A stretch of 64,000 bases of DNA, taken from the NCBI RefSeq assembly GCF_900465315.1, contig NZ_UBIX01000013.1. One strand, given 5' to 3'. The number at the start of each line of letters is the position of its first letter. Positions within the stretch are counted from its first letter, which is position 1. A program made the position numbers and the translations under genes. The DNA comes from Asaia bogorensis_B (GTDB lineage: Bacteria > Pseudomonadota > Alphaproteobacteria > Acetobacterales > Acetobacteraceae). Positions 24,707 through 34,265 of the stretch are shown here, one piece after another. Under the pieces are notes generated by a model that ran no database searches, had not been told where the DNA came from, and saw only the letters and a list, made by a program, of their open reading frames with translations.

Positions 24707-26113
24707 GTGACTGACTCTTCTTTTCTTCCGCTCGTTGTCATCGCCGGGCGTCCCAATGTCGGTAAATCGACTCTCTTCAACCGGCTGGTAGGGCGGCGTC
24801 AGGCCATTGTGTCTGACATGCCGGGCGTGACACGCGATCGCAAGGAAGGAGAGGCATTGCTGCGCGGGCGCAAGGTGCGCCTGATCGATACCGCAGGTCT
24901 CGAAGAAGCTGCGCCGGACACGCTGTTTGGTCGTATGCGCGCATCCTCGGAATCGGCTGTGGCGCAGGCGGATCTCGTGCTGTTCTGCATCGATGCACGT
25001 GCCGGTGTGACGCCGGCCGACAAGCATTTTGCTGCCTGGCTGCGCAAGCAGAACAAGAAAGTGCTGCTCCTCGCCAACAAGGCAGAGGGTGCGGCGGCTG
25101 GTAACGAAGTGCTCGAGGCCTATTCTCTGGGTCTCGGGACGCCACTGGCGCTTTCTGCCGAACACGGCGAGGGTATTGCACACCTGATGGGTGAAATCGC
25201 CGATCGCCTGCCCGAAGGTGAGCGTGTGCGTGAAAAGCCGCGTTCGCGTGCCAAGGTGCTTGACGAGGATGGCGAGGAGATCGAGGAGCGGCCAGCGGGC
25301 CCGCTGCGCCTTGCCATTGTGGGCCGCCCCAATGCCGGTAAATCCACGCTCCTGAACTGCCTGCTGGGTGAAGAGCGCATGATCACCGGGCCGGAGCCGG
25401 GTCTGACGCGCGATTCAATCTCGGTGTCGCTGCATGACGAGGTTGGGCCGATCCAGCTTGTCGATACGGCCGGGCTGCGTCGCAAGGCGCGCATCGAGCA
25501 GGATCTGGAGCGCATGTCGGTTTCGGCGTCCATCGAGGCGCTGAAAATGGCCGAGGTGGTTGTGCTGACGCTCGATGCCACGCTGGGTGTGCATGAGCAG
25601 GATCTGCAGATTGCCCGTCTCATCGAGCGCGAAGGGCGCGCCTGTGTTCTCGCTCTGAACAAGTGGGATGCAGTCGAGGACCGTGCGGCCACGCGTCAGG
25701 CGATTGCTGATCGTATCGAGACTTCACTGGCCCAGATGCGCGGTATCCCGGTCGTTACCTTCTCGGCCCTGACGGGTGCTGGGGTAAACAAGCTTCTCCC
25801 CGCCGTTCGTCGGGCTCATGAAGTCTGGAACAGCCGCGTGACGACCGGCGAGCTCAACCGCTGGTTCGAGGCCGCGCTCGAACGTCATCAGCCGCCTCTG
25901 GTTGACGGGCGTCGTCTCAAGCTGCGCTACATGACGCAGGCCAAGTCGCGCCCGCCGACCTTCATCCTGTTCGGTACGCGCGCAGAGCTGCTTCCGGATG
26001 CCTATAAGCGCTATCTGGTAAATGGGCTGCGCGAAACGTTCCATCTGCCCGGCACGCCGATCCGTTTGCAGTTGAGGGGCACCAAGAACCCCTATGCGGA
26101 GAACAAGTCATGA
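24707..26113 (+). CDS. der: ribosome biogenesis GTPase Der (EngA)
   Basis: 468 residues with two tandem GTPase domains. Domain 1: GRPNVGKST, DTAGLEE and NKAEG. Domain 2: GRPNAGKST, DTAGLRRK and NKWD. A KH-like C-terminal domain follows. Essential for 50S subunit maturation. GTG start at 24707. The cysteine hydrolase gene begins within its stop (ATGA). Confidence 0.97.
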   Translation: MTDSSFLPLVVIAGRPNVGKSTLFNRLVGRRQAIVSDMPGVTRDRKEGEALLRGRKVRLIDTAGLEEAAPDTLFGRMRASSESAVAQADLVLFCIDARAGVTPADKHFAAWLRKQNKKVLLLANKAEGAAAGNEVLEAYSLGLGTPLALSAEHGEGIAHLMGEIADRLPEGERVREKPRSRAKVLDEDGEEIEERPAGPLRLAIVGRPNAGKSTLLNCLLGEERMITGPEPGLTRDSISVSLHDEVGPIQLVDTAGLRRKARIEQDLERMSVSASIEALKMAEVVVLTLDATLGVHEQDLQIARLIEREGRACVLALNKWDAVEDRAATRQAIADRIETSLAQMRGIPVVTFSALTGAGVNKLLPAVRRAHEVWNSRVTTGELNRWFEAALERHQPPLVDGRRLKLRYMTQAKSRPPTFILFGTRAELLPDAYKRYLVNGLRETFHLPGTPIRLQLRGTKNPYAENKS

Positions 26114-26700
26114 GCCAGACTGCCCTTGTGCTGATCGAATTCCAGAATGATTTCGTCTCCGAGGGCGGAGCGCTGCATGACGGCGTGAAGGCCGAGATCG
26201 CCCGCACGGGCATGATCGATCGCACAATCGCTCTCGTCAAAGCGGCGCGTGCCAAGGGCGTGAAGATTGTCTGGGTGCCCATCGAGTTCGCAAAGGGCTA
26301 TCCGGAGCTTGCCAGCGAGCCCTACGGAATTCTGGCGGGCGTCAAGGCGACGCAGGCTTTCCAGAAAGGGGAATGGGGCGCTCGGATTATCGATGCGCTG
26401 TCGCCTGAGAGTGATGATATCGTCATTTCAGGCAAGCGTGGCTTGTGCAGTTTTGCCAGCACCAATCTTGATTTTGTGCTGCGGCATAACGGAATCACGC
26501 GTGTCGCGCTCGGTGGTTTCCTGACCGATTGCTGTGTGGAGTCCACTATGCGCACGGCCTACGAACTGGGCTATGATGTGGTGACCCTGACCGACTGCAC
26601 CGCCACGCTTTCACAAGCGCAGCATGAGGCAGCCATCCAGTACACCTACCCGATGTTCTCCCGCCCTATGACGTCAGAGGCCTTTCTGGATACGCTCTGA
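26110..26700 (+). CDS. isochorismatase-like cysteine hydrolase
   Basis: 196 residues with the catalytic triad of the cysteine hydrolase (isochorismatase-like) family: Asp in LIEFQNDF (Asp14), Lys in SGKRGLCSF and Cys in LTDCCVEST. The substrate is unknown: relatives hydrolyse nicotinamide, N-carbamoyl compounds or isochorismate. Coupled to der by an ATGA overlap; a terminator follows. Confidence 0.87.
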   Translation: MSQTALVLIEFQNDFVSEGGALHDGVKAEIARTGMIDRTIALVKAARAKGVKIVWVPIEFAKGYPELASEPYGILAGVKATQAFQKGEWGARIIDALSPESDDIVISGKRGLCSFASTNLDFVLRHNGITRVALGGFLTDCCVESTMRTAYELGYDVVTLTDCTATLSQAQHEAAIQYTYPMFSRPMTSEAFLDTL

Positions 26701-26738
26701 CGCTCTCACAGGATGCGCCTGTCGGCGCAGAAGCAAGA

Positions 26739-26768
26739 AGCGCGGGATCATTGTCCCGCGCTTTTTTT
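26739..26768. terminator. bidirectional terminator
   Basis: Nine-pair stem AGCGCGGGA (26739-26747) with TCCCGCGCT (26754-26762), six-base loop, then a run of T on the plus strand. It sits between convergent genes; its 3' end touches the stop codon of the permease gene at 26767-26769. The minus-strand flank (agaagcaaga before the stem) gives a weaker tract. Confidence 0.85.
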
Positions 26769-27993
26769 ATATGAACAGCGACGCCAGAAGGCAGAAACCA
26801 AGGCCGAGGAACGCGATCAGCGTCTCGATGACGCACCAGGTCTTGATGGTCTGCGGCACGGTCAGGCCGAGATATTCCTTGATCTGCCAGAATCCGGCAT
26901 CGTTCATGGGGCCAAAAGCCACCGAGCCTGCGCCCGTGACCAGCACCATGAGTTCGGGCGAAACGCCATGACTCTTGAGCAGGATCGGTCCCGCAATGCT
27001 GGACGCGGTGCTCATGGCAACCGTTGCCGAGCCGCAGGCTACACGCACGATGACCGCCAGCAGCCAGCCCAGAACGAGAATCGGCACATTGAAGTCAAGC
27101 GCTGTGTCGGTGATGACCTTCGAGACACCGCTATCGACCAGTTCGCGGCCAAACCCACCGCCTGCGCCAACGAGCAGCATGATGAGTGCGGTCGGGCCAA
27201 GACATTCATTGGTGAAACGCAGGATTGTCTCGCGGGAGAAACCGCGGGCGAGACCCAGAACGTAAAAGGAGAGAATGACGGCCAGCACGAGGGCGATATC
27301 GGTATTGCCGATGAAATGCAGGGCCGTATTCAGCGTCGTTCCCGGTGCCGAGACACGATCGGCAATCGAAGCCACCAGCATGAGCACCACCGGGGAGAGG
27401 ATGGTGAAAACGGTGATGGCAAAGCCGGGCATGTTCTTGGGCGGCTCGCGGTTCACGAACTGCTCTGCCAGCGGGTTGGCCTCGGTCAGGAGAACGCGCG
27501 GGGCAATGAAGCGGGCAAAAAGAGGGCCTGCGATGATGGCGATGGGCGTGCCGATCAGGATACCGAGGAAAATCGTATGGCCCGTATTGGCATGATAGGC
27601 CGAGAGCGCCAGCAGCGTGGCCGGATGCGGCGGGATCATGGCATGGGTGACTGACAGCGCGGCCCCCATGGGAAGCGCGACACGCAGCAACGGTGTATCG
27701 GTGCGGGCAGCCAGCACGAAGGCGAGGGGGATAAGCAGGACGAAACCGACCTCGAAGAATACCGGCAGCCCGATCAGCAGACCGATGATCATCATGGCCC
27801 AGTCCACGCGCGAGCGTCCGGCCCGGTTGGAGATGGTCAGGGCAATGCGGTCCGCGCCGCCCGATTCAGCCAGCATCTTGCCCAGCATCGTGCCAAGCGC
27901 GATCACCGTGCCGACATGGCCAAGCACGTGGCCTGCGCCCTCCTCGAAGGATTTCACGACCTTGTCGGCTGGCATCCCCGCCGCGACAGACAT
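26767..27993 (-). CDS. gluconate:H+ symporter (GntP family), N-terminally short
   Basis: 408 residues from ATG 27993. The protein is polytopic with GntP-family segments: AAGMPADKVVKSFEEGAG near the start, LPVFFEVGFVLLIPL, MIPPHPATLL, and GSVAFGPMNDAGFWQIKEYL near the end. Family members are about 440 residues and begin with a membrane helix plus about 20 residues before the GMP motif. Here only six residues precede it, and no reading frame upstream encodes a replacement helix. A TTGACA/TGTGAT pair just upstream (28035-28006) might give a near-leaderless transcript. It may be a truncated, possibly non-functional permease; gluconate uptake fits an acetic acid bacterium. Confidence 0.82.
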   Translation of the reverse strand: MSVAAGMPADKVVKSFEEGAGHVLGHVGTVIALGTMLGKMLAESGGADRIALTISNRAGRSRVDWAMMIIGLLIGLPVFFEVGFVLLIPLAFVLAARTDTPLLRVALPMGAALSVTHAMIPPHPATLLALSAYHANTGHTIFLGILIGTPIAIIAGPLFARFIAPRVLLTEANPLAEQFVNREPPKNMPGFAITVFTILSPVVLMLVASIADRVSAPGTTLNTALHFIGNTDIALVLAVILSFYVLGLARGFSRETILRFTNECLGPTALIMLLVGAGGGFGRELVDSGVSKVITDTALDFNVPILVLGWLLAVIVRVACGSATVAMSTASSIAGPILLKSHGVSPELMVLVTGAGSVAFGPMNDAGFWQIKEYLGLTVPQTIKTWCVIETLIAFLGLGFCLLASLFI

Positions 27994-28291
27994 GACGTGA
28001 TCACACGGGGCTAACGGGGTTTCTGTCAACGTGTCATCAGGTTGCTGCGTGTTCACATATTGGGCAGAAATCTTACAAGCCTGATCCCGCCTGTTCCGGC
28101 ACGGCCCTGATTCTGGATCGATCCAAAGTTTTCTCGTGGCAGGTCGCTGATCTGCGTAATCAGCACACGAGTCGCACCACCCGTCAGGCTTCGCCTCCGT
28201 GGGCATGGTCTTGGCGGGCATGAGGTTCTATGCACGAAACAGACTCGCCAGTGGCGCCTACGACTCCATAAGATCCTGAGAGGGGAACACC

Positions 28292-29041
28292 GTGCTGATC
28301 CGAAGCGACGAAACAGCCGATATCCAGACACCCACGGGCGAGATGCGCGTGCATCTCTTCCGTCCGACACGAGCGGGACGTTTCCCTGCCATTCTGCTGT
28401 TTTCGGAAATCTATCAGGTGACCGCGCCTATCGAGCGCCTCGCCGCGATGATTGCAGGGCAGGGCTATCTGGTAGCGGTCCCGGAAGTCTATCACGAATA
28501 CGAGGCCCCCGGCTGTGTGCTGGCCTATGACAAGCCAGGCACAGATCGCGGGAACGACCTGAAATACACCAAGCCCATCGGACAGTTTGACACTGACAAT
28601 GTGGCGCTTGTTGCATGGTTGCGCGGGCATGAGGCGTGCAGCGGGCGCTTTGGTGCGTTTGGTGTCTGTCTGGGCGGTCACCTTGCCTTCCGTGCGGCGC
28701 TGCTGCCGGACATCGAAGCGACAGCCTGTTTTTATGCTACCGATCTGCATACCGGCACGCTGGGTGGCGAGCGCCATGATGGTACGCTGGCCCGCGCTGC
28801 CGAGATACGCGGCGAGATCATGATGGTATGGGGCCGTCATGATCCGCATGTGCCCTATGAGGGGCGTCGCCAGATTCGCGATGCGCTCGAGCAGGCCGGT
28901 ACGGCGCTGGAGTGGCATGAGGTCGATGGCCAGCATGCCTTCCTGCGCGATGGCGCACCCCGCTTCGATGCGGCGCTGTTCCTTCAGGGGATGAGCTGGA
29001 CCAACGGGCTCTATCAGCGCGTGTTCATGGCTCAGCCCTGA
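28292..29041 (+). CDS. dienelactone hydrolase family protein
   Basis: 249-residue alpha/beta hydrolase. The nucleophile elbow is GVCLGGH with a Cys nucleophile, typical of the DLH family; the Asp lies in WGRHDPHVP and the His in DGQHAFLRD. Members hydrolyse lactones or esters; the substrate here is unknown, and no aromatic-degradation genes are nearby. GTG start at 28292 with a gagagggga ribosome-binding site. An MFS gene begins 3 bases after its stop. Confidence 0.88.
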   Translation: MLIRSDETADIQTPTGEMRVHLFRPTRAGRFPAILLFSEIYQVTAPIERLAAMIAGQGYLVAVPEVYHEYEAPGCVLAYDKPGTDRGNDLKYTKPIGQFDTDNVALVAWLRGHEACSGRFGAFGVCLGGHLAFRAALLPDIEATACFYATDLHTGTLGGERHDGTLARAAEIRGEIMMVWGRHDPHVPYEGRRQIRDALEQAGTALEWHEVDGQHAFLRDGAPRFDAALFLQGMSWTNGLYQRVFMAQP

Positions 29042-29044
29042 GTC

Positions 29045-30442
29045 ATGAAAGCGGCGCGACAGGGCGGAATTTCGCATAACGACAGGGATGGCACCGGGCA
29101 GCCTGACGGGCTGTATGGTGTCGAGCGTGCGAGGGCGATGCTGGCGGTTGCGCTGGCTGTGCTGCTTTCGGTGCTTGATTACGCGGTGGCCAATGTCGCG
29201 CTGCCGAGCATTGCGCACGACCTGCATATCGCCTCATCCCAGTCCATCTGGGTTATCAACGCGTATCAGCTTGCGTCGCTGTCGATGCTGCTTCCCCTGG
29301 CATCGATCGGGGCGCGTATAGGCTTTGCGCGCATGTGCCGGCTGGGCATCGCGATCTTTCTTGTCGCCTCCATTTTCTGCGCCCTGTCGCACAGCCTGCT
29401 TGAGCTTGCCCTTGCACGGGCTCTGCAGGGTGTTGGCGGGGCAAGCATCATGAGCGTTGCCATTGCGCTCATACGGTTCATCTACCCCAAGGCAGCGCTT
29501 GGCAAAGGGCTGGCCCTGAACGGACTGATTATCGGAACCGGCGTGGCGCTCGGTCCTACCGTTGGTTCTCTGGTCATGTCGGTTGCCGATTGGCCGTGGA
29601 TTTTCTGGATCAATGTGCCCCTTGGGCTGGCGGCCCTGGCGCTGGCCAGCTTCGCCCTGCCAGTCACGCCACGCTCGGAAAAGGCGGTCGATCTGCCTGC
29701 CGTGGTGCTGACCATCTGTGCCTTTACTTTCACCGTAATTGGTGTCGATGACGCGGTGCATGGCGGGCTCTGGGGCGCATTGCTTCTGTCCGGGGCAGGT
29801 GTTCTCTGCTGGGCAGCGCTTCTGCGCTATCAACGCGGCAAGGACGAGCCTGTGGTACCGGTCGATCTGCTGGGTGTGCCGTCGTTCCTGATTGCGTTCA
29901 TCGTCGGCATGACGGGGTTTGTCGCGTCGAATTTCTTCATCATTGCCATGCCCTTCACGCTTGAGACGGTGTTCCAGCGCCCGGCGACAGTCACCGGGTT
30001 TTTGATCACGCCTTGGGCGGTAGGCGTGGCTACCATGTCGTTCCTCATAGGCCGCTGGACCGATCGGGTCCCTGCGGTTCTGCTCTCCAGCCTTGGCCTT
30101 GCCGTGACCGGATGCGGGTTTGCGTTGCTCTGGCTTCTGCCGCCAGATGCCTCAAATCTGGACATTATCTGGCGCACCTGGCTGGCAGGGTCTGGGTTCG
30201 GCATGTTCCAGCCCCCCAATAACCGCGTCATGATGCTGGCGGCTCCCCGTGGGCGCGAGGGAAGCGCCAGCGGACTCGTGTCGGTTGCAAGGCTGGGCGG
30301 GCAGACGCTTGGCGCGCTACTGGTTGCAAGCGTATTTCGCTTCAGCACCCATGCCTCGACGCTGTGCCTGCTCTGCGCCATGCTGATTGCCTGGGTTGGC
30401 GCTGCAATGAGCCTGGCGCGGTCGCTTAAGGCGAAGGCCTGA
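29045..30442 (+). CDS. MFS drug transporter, DHA2 (EmrB/QacA) family
   Basis: 465 residues with about 14 predicted membrane segments. DHA2 features include LDYAVANVALPSIA in the first segment (motif D1), ARALQGVGGASIMSVAIALI (motif B) and GLIIGTGVALGPTVGSLV (motif C, antiporter). Proton-driven efflux of toxic compounds is expected; substrate unknown. A 30-residue hydrophilic N-terminus precedes the first helix. It follows the dienelactone hydrolase gene by 3 bases, so the two are likely one transcript. Confidence 0.9.
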   Translation: MKAARQGGISHNDRDGTGQPDGLYGVERARAMLAVALAVLLSVLDYAVANVALPSIAHDLHIASSQSIWVINAYQLASLSMLLPLASIGARIGFARMCRLGIAIFLVASIFCALSHSLLELALARALQGVGGASIMSVAIALIRFIYPKAALGKGLALNGLIIGTGVALGPTVGSLVMSVADWPWIFWINVPLGLAALALASFALPVTPRSEKAVDLPAVVLTICAFTFTVIGVDDAVHGGLWGALLLSGAGVLCWAALLRYQRGKDEPVVPVDLLGVPSFLIAFIVGMTGFVASNFFIIAMPFTLETVFQRPATVTGFLITPWAVGVATMSFLIGRWTDRVPAVLLSSLGLAVTGCGFALLWLLPPDASNLDIIWRTWLAGSGFGMFQPPNNRVMMLAAPRGREGSASGLVSVARLGGQTLGALLVASVFRFSTHASTLCLLCAMLIAWVGAAMSLARSLKAKA

Positions 30443-30457
30443 CCGGGCTGAAGCCAG

Positions 30458-31108
30458 TCAGGCCGGTAGAGGCAGAATTCGGCACAGGCGTGTTTCACGC
30501 GCTGTTCTGCCCTCCAGCTCCATCGTCGTGGGCAGCTGCATCACGCTCAGCGTCTCGATACCCTCTTTCGGCGCATAGGGGCGGCCTGGGTCAGCCATCC
30601 AGACCTCCATATGGGTCGCACAGTGACGCAGCCACGGAATGATCTGGTCGGCCATCTGCTGGTTGTAGCAGACATCTCCGCAAAGAAGCAGATCCGCCTT
30701 GGGCAATGTGCCGATGATGGAGCCTTCCAGCGGGGTGAGGCCAACGCCATTCAACCCGGCATTAAGTTGCGCGGCTAGGAGGGCGAGGGGGTCGATATCA
30801 TTGGCCAGCACCTCTGCGGCGCCGGATCGTGCTGCCGCGATGCCCGCCAGACCACCCCCACAGGCGAAATCCAGCACGATGCGATCCTGCACAAGAACCG
30901 GGTTGTCGAGGATGAAACGGGCGAGAAGCTGGCTGCCCGGCCACGCAAAGGCCCAGAAAGGTGGTTCTATGTTCATCTCGGCCAGGTGGGCTTCGGTCGC
31001 CTGCCAGATCGGGGTGATTTCAGTGGCCAGATGTAGCCTCAGCTCCGGGACGAGGGGCGCGGTTTCGATAACCGTCTGACTGGCAATGAAGTTTCCGGCC
31101 TCTCTCAC
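30458..31108 (-). CDS. class I methyltransferase, ETF-beta lysine methyltransferase type
   Basis: 216 residues. Conserved features: PLVPELRLHLATEITPIWQATE, PPFWAFAWPGSQLLARFIL, the SAM-binding motif LDFACGGGLAGIAAARSGA, and ANDIDPLA. This is the pattern of the bacterial METTL20/ETFB lysine methyltransferases, which trimethylate electron transfer flavoprotein beta. The GTG at 31108 overlaps the ubiA stop (GTGA), so the pair is translationally coupled. The frame is open further upstream, but those residues are antisense-like and unconserved. Confidence 0.85.
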   Translation of the reverse strand: MREAGNFIASQTVIETAPLVPELRLHLATEITPIWQATEAHLAEMNIEPPFWAFAWPGSQLLARFILDNPVLVQDRIVLDFACGGGLAGIAAARSGAAEVLANDIDPLALLAAQLNAGLNGVGLTPLEGSIIGTLPKADLLLCGDVCYNQQMADQIIPWLRHCATHMEVWMADPGRPYAPKEGIETLSVMQLPTTMELEGRTARETRLCRILPLPA

Positions 31109-32025
31109 GACAACACCCGCCCGCAGATCAGTGCCGCGCCCAAAACCATGCCAAACGGGACATTCTGACGAAACAGCATCAGGCACAGCGCCGGGTTGCG
31201 GATATCCAGACGAACGATCTGGCTGACCAGCATGAGGCTGGACAGGAGCGCGAGAGGCCAGACACTCCAGTGCAGCCCAGCTAGTGCGATGGCTGCCGAC
31301 AGGAGGAGGGCCGCCCCTGTGTAGCAGGCAGCGATGAAAGGCCGCGCCTGCGTTGCCCAGAGCCGCGAGGTTGAACGCACCCCGATACGGGCATCGTCAT
31401 CCATGTCCTGAAAGCCATAGATGGTGTCAAAGCCAAGCTGCCACAGGATCGTGCCGGCATAGAGAAGGGCACAGACCCAATCGACCCGCCCTGCGGCGGC
31501 GGCGTACCCCATGGGGGCGCCGAAACCGAAGGTGAACCCCATGACGAGCTGCGGCCACCACGTTATGCGTTTGGCTGCCGGGTAGAGACCGACCAGAAGC
31601 AGGGCAAGCGGCGCGAGCGCCCAGCAGATTGCTGGAAGCTGGAATAGCACCAGCGCGCCGATAACGAGCAGGGCTGCCAGCAGCCAGAGGGCCTGAAGCA
31701 CCGAGACGGCGCCGCTGGCAAGAGGGCGGCCTGCGGTACGGGCAACCTGGGCGTCGATCTTGCGGTCCCAGATGTCATTGACGACACAACCCGCTGACCG
31801 CATGGCGAGGGAGCCAATGGCGAAAAGGGCGATAAGCACGGCGCGACGGGAAAATGTCGCGCCCTCGGCGAGCGCGATTCCCCAGATGCCGGGCAAGAGG
31901 AGGAGCCACGTGCCGACAGGGCGGTCGAGACGGGCCAGCAGCAGATAGGGCCGCCATGCGCGCGGCATACGGGCGATCCAGCCATGAGCGCGAATGTCGG
32001 TATGGGGCACGGTCTCGCGCGTCAT
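31105..32025 (-). CDS. ubiA: 4-hydroxybenzoate polyprenyltransferase
   Basis: Membrane enzyme that prenylates 4-hydroxybenzoate in ubiquinone synthesis. About eight membrane segments, with the first Asp-rich motif VVNDIWDRKIDAQVARTAGRPLASG and the second YGFQDMDDDARIGVRSTSR. Start: ATG at 32025 has a GGAGA ribosome-binding sequence; ATGs at 32037 and 32055 are alternatives. Coupled to the methyltransferase gene downstream and divergent from rsmE. The prenyl donor would come from the polyprenyl synthase encoded at 55.3 kb. Confidence 0.94.
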   Translation of the reverse strand: MTRETVPHTDIRAHGWIARMPRAWRPYLLLARLDRPVGTWLLLLPGIWGIALAEGATFSRRAVLIALFAIGSLAMRSAGCVVNDIWDRKIDAQVARTAGRPLASGAVSVLQALWLLAALLVIGALVLFQLPAICWALAPLALLLVGLYPAAKRITWWPQLVMGFTFGFGAPMGYAAAAGRVDWVCALLYAGTILWQLGFDTIYGFQDMDDDARIGVRSTSRLWATQARPFIAACYTGAALLLSAAIALAGLHWSVWPLALLSSLMLVSQIVRLDIRNPALCLMLFRQNVPFGMVLGAALICGRVLS

Positions 32026-32100
32026 TGAGGTCTCCATGTCGTCATGAGGGTTCATTGCGTCTATGAACAGGGAACGTCAATCACGCATCACGAGGCAGAC

Positions 32101-32823
32101 ATGCAGGACGCCCCCCGGCTCTATCTGGATCAGCTCCTTCCCGGCATGGGGGCGGGCACAGCAATAGCGCTCGATCCGGGGCAGATGCGCTATCTCATCG
32201 CCGTGCTGCGCTTGAACGAAGGAGACGCCCTTTGCGTATTCGGTGAAGGGGCTGGCGAATGGACAGCGCGCCTCGAGATCCAGCGCAAGGACCGGGGGCA
32301 GGCGGTCCTGACCACGCTCAGCCGCCCTGCGGTGGAGGTGCCGGGGCCGGTTCTGGTGTTTGCCCCTCTCAAGCGCGACGCCACCGACCTTGTGCTGCGC
32401 ATGGGGACCGAGATGGGTGTCAAACGTTTCGCCCCTGTGATCACGGAACGCACCAATACGCACCGCATCAACGCTGAGAGGTTTCGCGCCATTGCGATCG
32501 AGGCTGCGGAACAGTGCGAGCGGCTCGATATTCCAGCCATCGAGCCGCTGCGGCCACTGGCGCAGCTGCTCGATGAATGGCCCCAGTCCTATCCGCTCTA
32601 TGCTGCGCTGGAACGACAGCAAAGTCCGGGCGTTGAGCCGGTGCCGTCGCATTACGGTTTGCTGATCGGGCCGGAGGGTGGATTCTCCGAGAGCGAGCGT
32701 CGCCTGCTGAACATGCATAGCGCGATCAGGCCGGTTTCGCTGGGAAATCTGATCCTCAGGGCGGATACGGCAGTGATTGCCGGGCTTGCCCAGTTGGCGT
32801 TTCGCGCATCACGGTCCATATAG
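32101..32823 (+). CDS. rsmE: 16S rRNA (uracil1498-N3)-methyltransferase
   Basis: 240 residues of the SPOUT class: N-terminal PUA-like domain (YLDQLLPGMGAG to about residue 75), then the knotted domain with MGVKRFAPVITERTN, the SAM-binding GLLIGPEGGFSESE and the C-terminal SLGNLILRADTAVIAGLA. Start at 32101 has cgaggc upstream. Divergent from ubiA. Confidence 0.94.
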   Translation: MQDAPRLYLDQLLPGMGAGTAIALDPGQMRYLIAVLRLNEGDALCVFGEGAGEWTARLEIQRKDRGQAVLTTLSRPAVEVPGPVLVFAPLKRDATDLVLRMGTEMGVKRFAPVITERTNTHRINAERFRAIAIEAAEQCERLDIPAIEPLRPLAQLLDEWPQSYPLYAALERQQSPGVEPVPSHYGLLIGPEGGFSESERRLLNMHSAIRPVSLGNLILRADTAVIAGLAQLAFRASRSI

Positions 32824-32881
32824 GACGAAACTCGACAGTTTCTTTTTCCAGAAATCTCCCTTTGAGGCTCCAGTACCGCCC

Positions 32882-34264
32882 ATGTCCAATCCCGGTGACC
32901 TGAATGACGCGCCCATCGAGAGCAAGGCGCAGCTCGTTGCACTTCTGGCGGATGGGGCCAAGCCACAGGAGGCATGGCGCATCGGTACCGAGCACGAGAA
33001 ATTCGGCTTTGTTCTGCCGGGCGATCATTCGGGACGCGAAGCCTATTCGGCACCTGCCTATACGCCGAAGGGTATCGAATCGCTCCTTGAGGCAGTCATG
33101 GCTGATGGGCGTGACTGGCAGGCCATCACCGATCACGACAAGCTCATAGGGCTCAAGGGGCAGGGCGCTCATAAAGGCGAATCTCTCTCGCTTGAGCCTG
33201 CAGGGCAGTTCGAACTGTCAGGACGTCCCGTCGCGACACTGCACGAGACACGCGACGAGATGCAGGCGCATTTCGACGCGATCAGAGAACCGGCCAATGC
33301 GCTTGGTTTGGGCTTCGCGCCCCTGGGTTTTCAGCCGCTCTGGACCCGTGATGCCATGCCGATCATGCCCAAGAGCCGTTACGCGATCATGCGACGCTAC
33401 ATGCCGAAAGTCGGTACACTCGGGCTGGATATGATGACCCGCACCTGCACGGTTCAGGTCAATCTCGATTTCGGCTCCGAGGAGGATATGGCTCGCAAGA
33501 TGCGCGTTTCCCTTGCGCTGCAGCCGCTCGCAACGGCGCTCTTTGCGAATTCTCCCTTCTATGAGGGAAAGCTGAACGGTTTGTTGTCGAACCGGGCGCA
33601 GGTCTGGACCGACACAGACAACGCGCGTTCGGGGATGCCAGCCTGTTGTTTCGATGACCATTTTGGCTTCGAGCAGTATGTGGACTGGGTTCTTGATGTC
33701 CCAATGTATTTCATCATGCGCGATGGCGAGATACGCGATGTTGCGGGGGCGTCGTTCCGCGCCTGGCTGGAAGGTAAGGCGCAACCAGCGCTTTATGGTT
33801 TCACCCCGACGATGGGTGATTTCGAGGATCACCTGACGACGGTTTTCCCTGATGTGCGCCTCAAGCAGTTCCTCGAAATGCGCGGTGCCGATGCGGGCAG
33901 CCCGGCAATGATGCTGGCTCAGTCGGCGCTCTGGGTGGGACTGCTTTATGATCCGGCCACTCTGGTCGCAGCCGAGGCGCTGGTTCGTGAGCAGGATTGG
34001 TCGGTCTATCGTGCCCTGCGTGCCGAAGTACCGCACAAGGCGATGGGCGCGAATTTCCCCGGCGGCCTACGCGCGCTCGCCAAGCGCGTCATTGCGCTGG
34101 CTGAGCAGGGGTTGCGTGCGCGTGGTCTGGGTGAGGAAGTCTGTCTTGCCCCGCTCCAGATCATCGCTGATGGCGGGCCAACGCAGGCCGAGCATTGGGT
34201 GGAGCGTTTCAAGGGAGCCTGGCAGGGCGATGTCCGTCACGTTTTTGAAGAAGCGGCGATCTGA
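32882..34264 (+). CDS. gshA: glutamate-cysteine ligase
   Basis: First step of glutathione synthesis. 460 residues of the plant/alphaproteobacterial GCS2-type: GTEHEKFGF with the Glu metal ligands, SLEPAGQFELSG, MMTRTCTVQVNLDF, and PTMGDFEDHLTTVFPDVRLKQFLEMRGAD. The frame is open upstream of 32882 but overlaps rsmE, and the ATG at 32882 begins a normal N-terminus. lolA starts two bases after the stop. gshB is not in the window. Confidence 0.94.
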   Translation: MSNPGDLNDAPIESKAQLVALLADGAKPQEAWRIGTEHEKFGFVLPGDHSGREAYSAPAYTPKGIESLLEAVMADGRDWQAITDHDKLIGLKGQGAHKGESLSLEPAGQFELSGRPVATLHETRDEMQAHFDAIREPANALGLGFAPLGFQPLWTRDAMPIMPKSRYAIMRRYMPKVGTLGLDMMTRTCTVQVNLDFGSEEDMARKMRVSLALQPLATALFANSPFYEGKLNGLLSNRAQVWTDTDNARSGMPACCFDDHFGFEQYVDWVLDVPMYFIMRDGEIRDVAGASFRAWLEGKAQPALYGFTPTMGDFEDHLTTVFPDVRLKQFLEMRGADAGSPAMMLAQSALWVGLLYDPATLVAAEALVREQDWSVYRALRAEVPHKAMGANFPGGLRALAKRVIALAEQGLRARGLGEEVCLAPLQIIADGGPTQAEHWVERFKGAWQGDVRHVFEEAAI

Positions 34265-34265
34265 A

